A model generated the notes under the pieces. The model was given only the letters and a program-made list of their open reading frames with translations. It did not search any database and was not told the origin of the DNA. Below are positions 43,066 to 51,484 of a DNA stretch of 64,000 nucleotides, one piece after another. The number at the start of each line of letters is the position of its first letter. Positions within the stretch are counted from its first letter, which is position 1. The position numbers and the translations under genes were made by a program. The stretch covers positions 108,053-172,052 of the forward strand of contig NZ_JAFEMD010000006.1 in the NCBI RefSeq assembly GCF_016892765.1. The letters are read 5' to 3'. The DNA is from Microvirga arvi (GTDB taxonomy: Bacteria > Pseudomonadota > Alphaproteobacteria > Rhizobiales > Beijerinckiaceae).

Positions 43066-44502
43066 ATGAGACGCGCACGGCGCACGAAGATTCTAGCAAC
43101 CTTGGGGCCTGCCTCCGAGAACCCGGAGATGATTGCCAAGCTGTTCCAGGCGGGGGCCGACGTCTTCCGCCTCAACATGAGCCACCTGCCCCGCGAGAAG
43201 CTGAAGGAGCGGGTCGCGATGATCCGCGCCGTCGAGGCCAAGTTCAAGCGCCCCATTGCGATTCTCGCCGACCTGCAGGGCCCCAAGCTGCGCGTGGGCG
43301 CCTTCGAGGGCGACAGCGCCATGCTGGTGCCGGGCCAGGCGTTCACGCTCGATGCGGACACGACGCCCGGCACCAAGAGCCGCGTGCACCTGCCGCATCC
43401 CGAGATCCTGTCTTCGCTCGAACCCGGCCATACGATCCTGATCGATGACGGTAAGCTGCGCCTTCGCGTGAAAAGCGTGAAGCAGGGCTCCGCCACCACC
43501 TCGGTGGAGGTCGCCGGCAAGATCTCCAACCGTAAGGGCGTGAGCCTGCCCGACACGGTCATTCCCGTTGCGGCCATGACTGACAAGGACCGCTCCGATC
43601 TCGAAGCGGCGCTCGATGCCGGCGTGGACTGGATCGCGCTCTCCTTCGTGCAGCGCCCCGAGGACGTGGCCGAGGTCAAGAAAGTGGCGCGCGGACGGGC
43701 TCTCGTGATGTCCAAGCTCGAGAAGCCCCAGGCCATCACCCGCCTGGACGAGATCATCGAGATCTCGGACGCGGTCATGGTTGCCCGCGGCGATCTCGGG
43801 GTCGAGATGCCGCTGGAGAAGGTGCCCGGCATCCAGAAGCGCATCGTCCGCACGGCGCGCCGCTTCGGCAAGCCCGTGGTGGTGGCGACCCAGATGCTGG
43901 AATCGATGATCACCTCCCCGGTGCCCACCCGCGCCGAGGTTTCCGATGTGGCGACCGCCGTCTATGACGGGGCCGATGCGGTGATGCTCTCGGCCGAGAG
44001 CGCCTCAGGGCATTACCCGGTCGAGGCGGTCGCCACCATGAATCGCATCGCCGAGGAGGTGGAGCAGGACCAGAACTACTGGTCGATCGTGCGCACCCTG
44101 AACGCCGAGCCGGAGGCTACGGGTTCGGACGCCATCGCGGCCGCTTCCCACCAGATCGCCGATACGCTCAACCTCAAGACGGTGGCCGCCTGGACCTTCT
44201 CGGGCTCTACGGCCTTCCGGATTGCGCGCGAACGGCCGAACTCGACCGTCATCGCGCTCACGCCCAGCATCGACACCGCCCGTCGTCTCGCTCTCGTATG
44301 GGGCGTGCATTCGATCCGTACGAAGGATGCCAACGACATTGACGACATGGCGTTTCGTGCCTGCAAGTTCGCCGTGCGCGAAGGCTTCTCCAAGATCGGG
44401 GAGCGCATCATCATCGTGGCAGGCATGCCTTTCGGCACGCCGGGCGCCACCAACATGGTGCGCATCGCCTTCGTGAGCCAGGAACACGCCGCTCAGGCTT
44501 GA
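43066..44502 (+). CDS. pyk: Pyruvate kinase
   Basis: A 478-residue enzyme converting phosphoenolpyruvate and ADP to pyruvate and ATP. Landmarks are RRTKILATLGPAS, the FRLNMSH catalytic region, LADLQGPKLRVG, the B-domain, WIALSFVQRPEDV, MSKLEKPQAI with the catalytic Lys and VMVARGDLGVEMP, and VATQMLESM followed by PTRAEVSDVATAVYDGADAVMLSAES. AGGGGGG at 43051-43057 is two bases from the ATG at 43060 and eight from 43066; the latter is preferred. The gene follows the DUF1036 gene with coupled spacing. A perfect palindrome follows. Confidence 0.97.
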   Translation: MRRARRTKILATLGPASENPEMIAKLFQAGADVFRLNMSHLPREKLKERVAMIRAVEAKFKRPIAILADLQGPKLRVGAFEGDSAMLVPGQAFTLDADTTPGTKSRVHLPHPEILSSLEPGHTILIDDGKLRLRVKSVKQGSATTSVEVAGKISNRKGVSLPDTVIPVAAMTDKDRSDLEAALDAGVDWIALSFVQRPEDVAEVKKVARGRALVMSKLEKPQAITRLDEIIEISDAVMVARGDLGVEMPLEKVPGIQKRIVRTARRFGKPVVVATQMLESMITSPVPTRAEVSDVATAVYDGADAVMLSAESASGHYPVEAVATMNRIAEEVEQDQNYWSIVRTLNAEPEATGSDAIAAASHQIADTLNLKTVAAWTFSGSTAFRIARERPNSTVIALTPSIDTARRLALVWGVHSIRTKDANDIDDMAFRACKFAVREGFSKIGERIIIVAGMPFGTPGATNMVRIAFVSQEHAAQA

Positions 44503-45526
44503 TCGACCTAGAGCATCGGACCCAAAAGTGAACTTGCACTTTTGGGTCCGATGCTCCTACTTTAGCCGGCGCAATCCGCTCGGCCAGGGCTTCAATTGCA
44601 GCGAGCACCGTCTTCTGGTCGGCATATTGCGGCATGTGGCCGATGCCGGGCATCAGGTTCAGTTCCGCGCCCGGTACGTCGCGGGCGAAGGCGCGGCTGT
44701 GCAGATCGGTCCAGACGATCTCGTCGCTGTCGCCTGCAATCACCAGAGTCGGCAGGCGGATGTCGCGGTAGCGTGCGCTCTGGTGCAGCACTGCGTGATA
44801 CATGACCGCGAAGTCCTGCATGTTGGCTTCATACGCCCTCGGCCGGAAGGCCAGCGGGATGAAGGCCCTTGTCAGGATGCCCGGTGGAGGCGGCTGCGGC
44901 CGGAAGGTCGTTCGCTCCATCCAAGGCCGGAGCACAAGGAGGATCGGCACCGCGAGGGTGCGGAACATCAGCCAGCCAGCCCAGGAATCGACCAAGCGCT
45001 CGAACCAGCCGCTATAGCCGCCGGGCCAGGGGGACGTGATGCCGGAGAGCACGACGATCGCGCCCGTGACATCCTCATGGTCGAGAGCGAAATGCGGGAC
45101 GATGGTTCCCGACCAGGAATGCCCCACGACTACCGCGTTGCCGACGCCGAGCTGACGCAAAGCACCGGCGACAAGCGCCGCCTGCCGGGCAGGCTCAGCC
45201 TCGCTCAGGCCCGGCCTGCGCTCGCTCCATCCGTGTCCCGGGCGATCAATGGCAATGACCCGATATTTGCCGGATAAGTGCGTTCCGAGCCCCAGCATGG
45301 ACTCGACGAGATTGGAGGAGGCGCCGTGCAGGAGGACGATGGTTCCGCGCGCCGGAGCGCCCTTCGGTCCCTCTTCCCGGTAATGGATCCTGCAGCCCTC
45401 GACGTCGATGAAGCGGCCGGTCGGGGGAAACCGTCTTTCGATGAGCCAGGCATAGAGATAGGTGAAGGCGGCTCCCAGAGTCAGAAGCATGAACGGCGCG
45501 GCAACGACGAAGGGTAGCAGGCTCAT
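44411..45526 (-). CDS. Alpha/beta-hydrolase, membrane-anchored, with a repeat-derived C-terminus
   Basis: A 371-residue protein with an N-terminal hydrophobic anchor (about 3-28). The hydrolase domain has LLHGASSNLVESMLGLG, nucleophile motif GHSWSG, and Asp and His in GDSDEIVW and MPGIGHMPQYAD. The fold ends near residue 320 (AIEALAERIAPAK). From residue 324 the frame runs through a palindromic repeat, then into the antisense strand of pyk for its last 30 codons. The original stop was probably lost or never present. The start lies 15 bases after the TPR gene. The substrate is unknown. Confidence 0.85.
   Translation of the reverse strand: MSLLPFVVAAPFMLLTLGAAFTYLYAWLIERRFPPTGRFIDVEGCRIHYREEGPKGAPARGTIVLLHGASSNLVESMLGLGTHLSGKYRVIAIDRPGHGWSERRPGLSEAEPARQAALVAGALRQLGVGNAVVVGHSWSGTIVPHFALDHEDVTGAIVVLSGITSPWPGGYSGWFERLVDSWAGWLMFRTLAVPILLVLRPWMERTTFRPQPPPPGILTRAFIPLAFRPRAYEANMQDFAVMYHAVLHQSARYRDIRLPTLVIAGDSDEIVWTDLHSRAFARDVPGAELNLMPGIGHMPQYADQKTVLAAIEALAERIAPAKVGASDPKVQVHFWVRCSRSIKPERRVPGSRRRCAPCWWRPACRKACLPR
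44511..44556. repeat. Perfect palindrome of the repeat family (right hairpin only), copy F
   Basis: Twenty-base arms GAGCATCGGACCCAAAAGTG and CACTTTTGGGTCCGATGCTC with loop AACTTG. It lies between the ends of pyk and the hydrolase and could act as a terminator for pyk. The hydrolase coding frame reads through it. Confidence 0.93.
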
Positions 45527-45540
45527 CCCCGCAAGCCGGA

Positions 45541-46146
45541 TCAGAGATCCTGCCCGTCAATCTCCGGTCTGAGGCGGTCGATGATGGTTTTGACGTCGGA
45601 CATCTGAGGATTGATCTTAAGCACCCGATCGTAAGCCGCGAGCGCGCGCGCCTTGTCGTCGGAGGCCATCAGGATATGGCCCAGGCCTGTCCAGGCGTTG
45701 AAGTGCCGTGGCTCGATCTTCAGGGCCCGGTGAAGGTCGGCCATGGCGCCCACCGGATCGTCGAGCTGGTAGAAAACCGTGGCGCGCTTGTACCAGGCCT
45801 CCGCCCAGTTGGGCTGGAGCACCAGGGCGCGGTCGATCAGTTCGATGGCAAGCGGGAAGTCCTTCTTGGTGAAGGCCTGGGCTGCCCGGTTAAGCAGAAG
45901 GTCGGCCGTGTCGGAGCCGGAGCGGGAGAAGCGCCGCTCGATCAGGTTGGCGATCCCCTCGGCTTCCCGTTCGGTCTGAGCCTTGCCGAGCCGTTCGAAC
46001 AGCTCATCCAGACTGGAGGCCCGCGGGGGCGCGGGCCGGGCCGGCTGGGTTTGGTCCTTAGGATCCTTGGGACGCGCAGGCTCCTGAGCCCCAAGAGGAT
46101 GGGAGAAACCCAGCGATAGAATCAATATAGACGCGAAAAAGCGCAT
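45541..46146 (-). CDS. Exported TPR-repeat protein
   Basis: A 201-residue protein with a signal peptide ending near GFSHPLGAQE (about residue 20), a Pro-rich linker, then three TPR units: ADLLLNRAAQAFTKKDFPLAI, LQPNWAEAWYKRATVFYQ and EPRHFNAWTGLGHILMAS. It is likely a periplasmic scaffold. It ends 15 bases before the start of the hydrolase gene on the same strand, so the two are cotranscribed. Confidence 0.87.
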   Translation of the reverse strand: MRFFASILILSLGFSHPLGAQEPARPKDPKDQTQPARPAPPRASSLDELFERLGKAQTEREAEGIANLIERRFSRSGSDTADLLLNRAAQAFTKKDFPLAIELIDRALVLQPNWAEAWYKRATVFYQLDDPVGAMADLHRALKIEPRHFNAWTGLGHILMASDDKARALAAYDRVLKINPQMSDVKTIIDRLRPEIDGQDL

Positions 46147-46218
46147 GCCGGGAGTTTTAGGGTCCCGGCATGCGCGGTCAATTCAGAAAATCGTGTGCGG
46201 CATTGCCGCAGCGCGAGC

Positions 46219-46344
46219 TTAGCCCTGGCGAGCCTTGTAGCGCTTCTGGGTCTTGTTGATGATGTAGACTCGGCCCTTGCGACGAACCAGCTGGTTGTCG
46301 CGGTGGCGGCCGCGGATCGACTTCAACGAGTTACGGATCTTCAT
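46219..46344 (-). CDS. rpmJ: 50S ribosomal protein L36, zinc-free type
   Basis: A 41-residue L36: [19 protein letters not shown], then [21 protein letters not shown]. There are no Cys, so it is the C- paralogue (YkgO-like) without the zinc ribbon. The ATG at 46344 matches the family exactly, and the longer open frame upstream runs through the tRNA gene and is not coding. It stands alone 44 bases from tRNA-Val. Confidence 0.95.
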   Translation of the reverse strand: MKIRNSLKSIRGRHRDNQLVRRKGRVYIINKTQKRYKARQG

Positions 46345-46388
46345 ATCCGGTCTCCTGCGGCCCTTCGGGAAGGCCGGAAAAAAGAAAA

Positions 46389-46463
46389 TGGTGGGCGCGG
46401 CTGGGATCGAACCAGCGACCCCTACGATGTCAACGTAGTGCTCTCCCGCTGAGCTACGCGCCC
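46389..46463 (-). tRNA. tRNA-Val (anticodon GAC)
   Basis: On the minus strand the cloverleaf closes with acceptor GGGCGCG / CGCGCCC, D-arm GCTC...GAGC, anticodon stem CTACG / CGTAG with loop TTGACAT (anticodon GAC, reading GUC and GUU), variable loop GGGTC, and T-arm GCTGG TTCGATC CCAGC. A CCA end is encoded (46389-46391). Confidence 0.96.
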
Positions 46464-46552
46464 GGGAAACGGTGATGTTTGACGTCCCGTCTCGGCTGTG
46501 GGGGCGATATACCCACAAGCGGGCGCGGGCGCAAGCCTTGAGGAGGCCTTTT

Positions 46553-46909
46553 TTAGGCCGCCATCATTTTATCGACTTCGCTCACCAGATCGCGCAGGTG
46601 GAACGGCTTCGACAGGACCTTGGCGTCCCGTGGAGCCTGGGAATCCGGGTTGAGCGCGACCGCGGCAAAGCCGGTGATGAACATCACCTTAATGTCCGGG
46701 TCGAGCTCGGTGGCCTTGCGGGCCAGCTCGATGCCATCCATTTCCGGCATGACGATGTCCGTCAGGAGGAGCTCGAACGGCTCCTCACGCAGGCGGTTAT
46801 AGGCCGAGAGGCCGTTGTCGAACGAGGCGACGTCGTAGCCCGCGTTCTCGAGCGCCTTCACAAGGAAGCGGCGCATGTCGTTGTCGTCTTCGGCGAGAAG
46901 GATCTTCAT
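46553..46909 (-). CDS. cpdR: Single-domain response regulator CpdR
   Basis: A 118-residue receiver domain without output domain. It has the acidic pocket at residues 7-9 (LLAEDDND), phosphoacceptor D51 in [13 protein letters not shown], Thr in [14 protein letters not shown] and Lys in [11 protein letters not shown]. The sequence [15 protein letters not shown] is characteristic of CpdR. In Caulobacter, unphosphorylated CpdR primes ClpXP at the cell pole for CtrA and PdeA degradation and is controlled by the CckA-ChpT relay. The ATG at 46909 matches the family; the longer frame is rejected. It is divergent from the second amidohydrolase gene. Confidence 0.93.
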   Translation of the reverse strand: MKILLAEDDNDMRRFLVKALENAGYDVASFDNGLSAYNRLREEPFELLLTDIVMPEMDGIELARKATELDPDIKVMFITGFAAVALNPDSQAPRDAKVLSKPFHLRDLVSEVDKMMAA

Positions 46910-47084
46910 CGGTTGCCAGCCCCGAATCGTGGCGAAAGGGTTCAGACCTTCATGCCGGATCGGGAGTAAACAAGCCGTGAAAGAAGGACGCAGTCCTGAT
47001 ACCATATTGTCATGGACAGGCGACGGCGCTGCCTTACACTAGTTTCGAGATCTGTTTTTTGCTTCCAACACAGTTCATTTCCTG

Positions 47085-47975
47085 ATGCGGCCAGCCATCG
47101 TCGACGAGTTCGATCCCCCCTTCACCGTCACCGAACCTGCAACGCAGACGATTCCCTTCGTCTTCAACGTGCCGCATGCGGGAGCGATCTATCCGGCCTC
47201 CTTCTTGGCGTCGTCACGGCTCGATGCCGTCGCCCTGAGGCGATCGGAGGATGCCTTCGTCGACGAGCTCTTCGGAGCCGCGACGGAGCTCGGCGCCCCT
47301 GTCATGACGGCGCGCTTTCCCCGGGCCTATCTCGACCTGAACCGGGAGCCCTACGAACTCGACTCGCGGATGTTCGACGGGCGCCTGCCCTCCTTCGCCA
47401 ATACGCGTTCCATGCGCGTGGCGGGAGGCCTAGGGACCATCCCGCGCATCGTCGCCGACGGACAGGAGATCTATCGCTCGCGTCTGCCTGTGGATGAGGC
47501 CCTTCATCGGATCGAGTGGCTCTACAAGCCCTACCACCGCACCCTGCGCCACCTCGTGCGCCAAACGGCGCAGCTCTTTGGGCATGCCATCCTGATCGAC
47601 TGCCATTCCATGCCTTCCTCCAGCGTCAGCCGCGAAGTCGGCGCCAAGGCCGACATCGTGCTGGGCGACCGTTATGGAACGAGCTGCGCCACGCTCCTGA
47701 TCGATCTCGTGGAGGCCGCCCTGCGAGGGCGCGGCTACACGGTGGTGCGGAACAAGCCCTATGCAGGCGGCTTCATCACCGAGCATTACGGGGAGCCTGC
47801 CCTAGGACGGCATGCCCTGCAGATCGAGATTAACCGCGCGCTCTATATGGACGAGCGCAACATGCAGAAGAAAACGGCCTTCCCGGTTCTGGCAGACGAC
47901 CTGACCCAGGCCTTCGCTCAGGTGATCGCCGATCTCGAGGGCGAGCTGACGACTCGGCCGATCGCAGCGGAATGA
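47085..47975 (+). CDS. N-formylglutamate amidohydrolase family protein (second copy)
   Basis: A 296-residue HutG-type protein. It has FVFNVPHAGAIYPASFL near the N-terminus, RFPRAYLDLNREPYELDSRM, ILIDCHSMPSS and AGGFITEHYGEPALGRHALQ, with His and Asp residues expected for a metal-dependent amidase. It is divergent from cpdR, so the two probably share a promoter region. It is more typical of the family than the copy at 40509, especially in the LDLNREPYELD segment. Substrate is not proven. Confidence 0.9.
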   Translation: MRPAIVDEFDPPFTVTEPATQTIPFVFNVPHAGAIYPASFLASSRLDAVALRRSEDAFVDELFGAATELGAPVMTARFPRAYLDLNREPYELDSRMFDGRLPSFANTRSMRVAGGLGTIPRIVADGQEIYRSRLPVDEALHRIEWLYKPYHRTLRHLVRQTAQLFGHAILIDCHSMPSSSVSREVGAKADIVLGDRYGTSCATLLIDLVEAALRGRGYTVVRNKPYAGGFITEHYGEPALGRHALQIEINRALYMDERNMQKKTAFPVLADDLTQAFAQVIADLEGELTTRPIAAE

Positions 47976-48004
47976 TCCTTGGCTGCGGAGCAAAGCCAGA
48001 AAAA

Positions 48005-48032
48005 GAAAAAAGGCCACTGTTGCCAGCGGCCC
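48005..48032 (-). terminator. Intrinsic terminator after the MFS gene
   Basis: On the minus strand the stem GGCCGCTG / CAGTGGCC (one wobble) with a 4-base loop is followed by TTTTTTCTTTTT. It lies 116 bases after the MFS stop; the rest of 47976-48147 shows no gene. Confidence 0.75.
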
Positions 48033-48147
48033 GAAGTTTAGGGAGGAAACGCCCAAGAAGGGCTACGATAAGGCGACGCCATCGCCATATCGCACTGCAA
48101 TAATTACGCCGCAGCGCACAATTTGCAACAGGAAATTTCGCTTTTAG

Positions 48148-49407
48148 TCATGACTTTGTTGCATATCTGCTCGGATGAGGATCGATAGCTCTGACATAGA
48201 AGAGCAGGCTGAGCAGAAGAGCCAACGCCAGGGAGCCGAAGACGAGGCTGTAGCCTTCAGGGCGGTATCCTCCCTGGGCGGAGCGCCCCATGGAATCAAT
48301 TAGCATGCCCGTCACGCTCTGCGACAGGAACGCGCCACCCATGGTGCCGATATTCATGAGCGTGATGCCCCGGCCCGTCAGCGTCGATGGGAACAGCGAT
48401 TTGCCATGGCTCGCCAGGATCGGCGTGTAAGCGACGCAGAGACCGAACAGAGGAAACCAGAGCGTAGTCCAGGGTTGGGCAAGCGGAGTAACCGTCAGGA
48501 TGGCGAGAAGGACGATCGTCGCCGTGCTGCCGATCAGGACGGGGGTCTTGTAGCTGCCCCAGAACCGGTCCATCGCCCCCCACATCAGCATGCCGCCGAT
48601 CTGTGCCATCGCCCCGAGCAGCAGGACATTTCCCCTCGTTGCGAGTTCGGCCCCGTGCACGTCCGACAGCCATGGCCCGCCCCAGAGGCCGATGACGGAG
48701 GCAAAGCACCCATAGGTGCACAAGTGCATGAAGAAGACGGGCCAGAAGGAGGGTACTTTCAGGGCGGCGGCGACACCCCGGAAAGCAGCGCCCCAGGTTT
48801 CCTTCGGCTTTCCCGAAACAGCATCCTTGGGCACGACGACGACAACGACGAGCGCGATCACCACCGTCAGAGCCGCGACGGCCAGGAACGAGGCGCGCCA
48901 GCCGAAGGCGGCGGCCGAAGCAGCCAGAGGAGCCGTGGCCGCCAGGGTGCCCGTGTTGGCGAGACCCATCTGAAGGCTGGTGAGCCCGGCAAAGCGCTCC
49001 GGCGGGAACCGTCTCGCATAGATCACGAGGGGCGCCATGAAGAAGGTGGAGCAGCCGAGCCCCATCAACACCCGGGCGGCGATGAGAAGGGAGGCTGATG
49101 GGGCGAGGGCGAAAAGGGCTGTGCCGGCAACGGTCAGCACGGCCGTTGCCAGCATGGTGCGCTTCGGGCCGTAGCGGTCGATCAGGATGCCGATAGGGAT
49201 CTGGACCGCCGCGAAGGAGAAGAAGAAGGCGCTGGAGAGAAGGCCGGTCTGTGTCGCCGAGAGATTGAGCTCCCGGGCGAGGTCGCTGGCGATGACGCCG
49301 ATGGAATTGCGCAGAAACTGGCTGATCGCATAGATTGAAACCAGCGCCGCGATCAGGAACAGGGCCGTCTCAGAACGGGTCGTGCCAAGCTTGGGCGCAA
49401 AATTCAT
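48148..49407 (-). CDS. MFS transporter
   Basis: A 419-residue protein with about twelve membrane helices. The MFS loop 2-3 motif appears as GILIDRYGPKRTMLATAVL. It begins SETALFLIAALVSIYAISQFLRNSIGVIASDLARELNL, close to a nitrate/sialate-like or sugar-phosphate branch, though the substrate cannot be assigned. It is divergent from hisN, with a 112-base spacer. An AAGGA sits upstream of the ATG. Confidence 0.88.
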   Translation of the reverse strand: MNFAPKLGTTRSETALFLIAALVSIYAISQFLRNSIGVIASDLARELNLSATQTGLLSSAFFFSFAAVQIPIGILIDRYGPKRTMLATAVLTVAGTALFALAPSASLLIAARVLMGLGCSTFFMAPLVIYARRFPPERFAGLTSLQMGLANTGTLAATAPLAASAAAFGWRASFLAVAALTVVIALVVVVVVPKDAVSGKPKETWGAAFRGVAAALKVPSFWPVFFMHLCTYGCFASVIGLWGGPWLSDVHGAELATRGNVLLLGAMAQIGGMLMWGAMDRFWGSYKTPVLIGSTATIVLLAILTVTPLAQPWTTLWFPLFGLCVAYTPILASHGKSLFPSTLTGRGITLMNIGTMGGAFLSQSVTGMLIDSMGRSAQGGYRPEGYSLVFGSLALALLLSLLFYVRAIDPHPSRYATKS

Positions 49408-49519
49408 CGGGTCATCGTCCTTTGTCGCTGCTCTCTTGCCGCGCGCGAAGCGATTGATAAAAGCTCAGCGCAAGCGGGCCAAGGCCGCCCGCGTTATTCT
49501 TTAAGGGGATTGGAACGCC

Positions 49520-50302
49520 ATGGGGCTCATCGACTTCACGCATTTCGTCAACGAGCTCGCAACCCAGTCAGGACAGGCGATCCTCCCCTTCTTCCGCACC
49601 GCCATTGCCACCGAGGACAAGTCCCGCGGCGGCGCCTTCGACCCGGTCACGGAGGCCGACCGGGCGAGCGAGGCGACCATGCGGCATCTCATCAAGCGCA
49701 GCTTCCCGACCCACGGCATCATCGGCGAGGAATTCGGTGCCGAGCGGCCGGATGCAGATTATGTGTGGGTCCTCGACCCCATCGACGGTACGCGGGCTTT
49801 CATCGCCGGACTTCCCACCTGGGGCACCCTCATCGGCCTGACCTACAAGAAGCAGCCGGTGTTCGGCATGATGCACCAGCCTTTCACCGGCGAGCGCTTC
49901 TTCGGCGACGGCGGCAGCGCCACCTACCAAGGCCAGGGCGGCGAGCGCAAGCTCAAGGTCCGCCGCTGCACCTCGCTGAAGGATGCGGTGATTTCCACCA
50001 CAAGCCCTCGCCTCTTTGCCGGCGACGAGCTGCGCGCCTATGACCGGGTGGAGAGCGTCGCCCGCCTCGCCCGCTATGGCTGCGATTGCTATGCCTATTG
50101 CATGCTGGCCGCGGGCCACATCGACCTTGTGGTCGAGTCGGGGCTAAAGCCTTACGACATCGCGGCCCTGATCCCGATCATCGAGGGTGCCGGAGGCATC
50201 GTCACTGCCTGGGACGGCGGCTCGGCTGCCGAGGGCGGGCGCATCGTCGCTGCGGGCGACCGTCGGGTCCACGCCGCCGCCATCGAGCTGCTCAGCCGCT
50301 AA
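49520..50302 (+). CDS. hisN: Histidinol-phosphatase, inositol monophosphatase-like type
   Basis: A 260-residue Mg-dependent phosphatase. The metal sites are in GIIGEEFGAE, then VLDPIDGTRAFIAGLPTWGT (about residues 84-104), and the third Asp in LKPYDIAALIPI. The sequence IDGTRAFIAGLP and its length match the HisN group that completes histidine synthesis in many alphaproteobacteria, rather than suhB. Other members of the superfamily hydrolyse related sugar phosphates. It is convergent with a hydrolase gene whose coding frame overlaps the last 159 bases. Confidence 0.87.
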   Translation: MGLIDFTHFVNELATQSGQAILPFFRTAIATEDKSRGGAFDPVTEADRASEATMRHLIKRSFPTHGIIGEEFGAERPDADYVWVLDPIDGTRAFIAGLPTWGTLIGLTYKKQPVFGMMHQPFTGERFFGDGGSATYQGQGGERKLKVRRCTSLKDAVISTTSPRLFAGDELRAYDRVESVARLARYGCDCYAYCMLAAGHIDLVVESGLKPYDIAALIPIIEGAGGIVTAWDGGSAAEGGRIVAAGDRRVHAAAIELLSR

Positions 50303-51295
50303 GCCCATTTCGGCGAGTTTCCGCTGCGCTGACGGGATCGGATCGGGCGTGCCCGGAATGAAGGCGTCGAAGGCGGCCCAGAACTGCTCCCGGATCACAT
50401 CCCGCTCCATCAGGATCTCGTGTCGGGCACCCGGGAGGACGATCACGCGGCCCGCCTTGAGCCGGGAGGCGAAGCGCTCGGTGGCTGGCGTCGCGCAGAC
50501 CGGATCGGCGCCGGCCGCCACGATGAGCGTGGGCAGGCGGATCTTGATGGCATAGCGCGGATCGGCGAAGCGCTTCATGAAGCGGAAGGCGCTGTCTATC
50601 CATGCGACTGTCGGCGCTCCGATTGCACCTGCGCCAATCGCATGGGACGCCTCGGCATTGCGGCCGTAACGGACGGGGTCGCTGGTCAGGCGGTTGCCCT
50701 TGAACGGCAGGGTGGAGATGGAGGTCTCGCCGCCGCCGGGCACGAACATCTTGCCCATGCCGAAAAGCCGCAGGAGCCGCGCGAAAAATGCGGAGGTGCG
50801 GGTGCGCTTGACGATGCAGAGCGCAATCATCGGCGTCGTGGTCACGAGACGGCGGAAGGGCAGCCAGGTCTCGTAGGCGGCGTTCAGGGCGATGGCGCCG
50901 CCCATGGAATGGGCGAGACCGAAATGCGGCTCCGGCATGTGTGGCACCAGGATCTGGTCGCGGATCGCTTCCAGATCATGCCGGAAATCGGAGAAGCGCC
51001 GGACATGACCTTTCCGTGGATTGCTCACCTGCCGCCCCGAGAGGCCTTGCCCGCGCCAGTCGAAGGCGACGACGGCAAAGCCACGGTCGAGCAGCTCGCC
51101 CACGACCTCGAAATACTTCTCGATGAACTCCGCCCTGCCCTGCAGGATGCAGACCGTCCCCCGCGGCTCCTCCGCCTCCGGCATCCAGGTGGCTGCCCGC
51201 AGAGCGATGCCGTCGCGGGTGATCACGCTGACCAGCGTCGGCTCGCCGGGCACGGGATTGTCGCGGGTTGTGATGAATTCCACAGGGGGTTCCAA
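50144..51295 (-). CDS. Alpha/beta-hydrolase (lysophospholipase-like) with antisense-overlapping tail
   Basis: A 383-residue hydrolase. It contains CILQGRAEFIEKYFEVVGEL, FDWRGQGLSGR, the nucleophile motif AHSMGG, and the Asp and His parts AGADPVCATPATE and LPGARHEILMERD, the pattern of monoglyceride lipase or lysophospholipase L2. The domain should end near residue 320. Residues from about 332 are antisense to hisN and are Asp/Gly/Arg rich, so they are probably non-functional or reflect stop loss. The start is a TTG at 51295, with GTG at 51283 as an alternative. Substrate unknown. Confidence 0.82.
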   Translation of the reverse strand: MEPPVEFITTRDNPVPGEPTLVSVITRDGIALRAATWMPEAEEPRGTVCILQGRAEFIEKYFEVVGELLDRGFAVVAFDWRGQGLSGRQVSNPRKGHVRRFSDFRHDLEAIRDQILVPHMPEPHFGLAHSMGGAIALNAAYETWLPFRRLVTTTPMIALCIVKRTRTSAFFARLLRLFGMGKMFVPGGGETSISTLPFKGNRLTSDPVRYGRNAEASHAIGAGAIGAPTVAWIDSAFRFMKRFADPRYAIKIRLPTLIVAAGADPVCATPATERFASRLKAGRVIVLPGARHEILMERDVIREQFWAAFDAFIPGTPDPIPSAQRKLAEMGLAAEQLDGGGVDPTVARSDDAPALGSRAAVPGSDDASGTLDDRDQGRDVVRL

Positions 51296-51357
51296 CTCGG
51301 GGTTCCAGCTCGAAAACTGGCCTCTTTATAGGGCACTCGGGCTTAAGGAACGAGCCT

Positions 51358-51386
51358 CTTGAAAGCAACCCTATCCATTCCCACAT
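51358..51386 (+). promoter_or_regulatory. Sigma-32 (RpoH)-like promoter of hsp20
   Basis: CTTGAAA at 51358-51364, a spacer of 15 bases and CCCACAT at 51380-51386 resemble the heat-shock promoter pattern (CTTGAAA-spacer-CCCCAT). It predicts a leader of about 90 bases. Confidence 0.5.
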
Positions 51387-51484
51387 CGAGGCTGTGCCGG
51401 CCATGACGGCGGCACGGAAACCGGATCCAGCCTCAACAGGTGGATCTTCATTTTATGCATGTCGCTTCAAGCGGAGGATATGCC
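51387..51484 (+). promoter_or_regulatory. ROSE-like RNA thermometer in the hsp20 leader
   Basis: A long hairpin pairs GAGGCTG (51388) with CAGCCTC (51428), with an inner stem TGCCG/CGGCA. The last hairpin pairs GCATGTC near 51457 with GATATGC next to the start. It contains TCGCT (51462-51466), fitting the U-Y-G-C-U motif of ROSE elements, opposite the Shine-Dalgarno GGAGG (51473-51477). In rhizobia such leaders hide the ribosome site until heat opens it. Confidence 0.6.
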
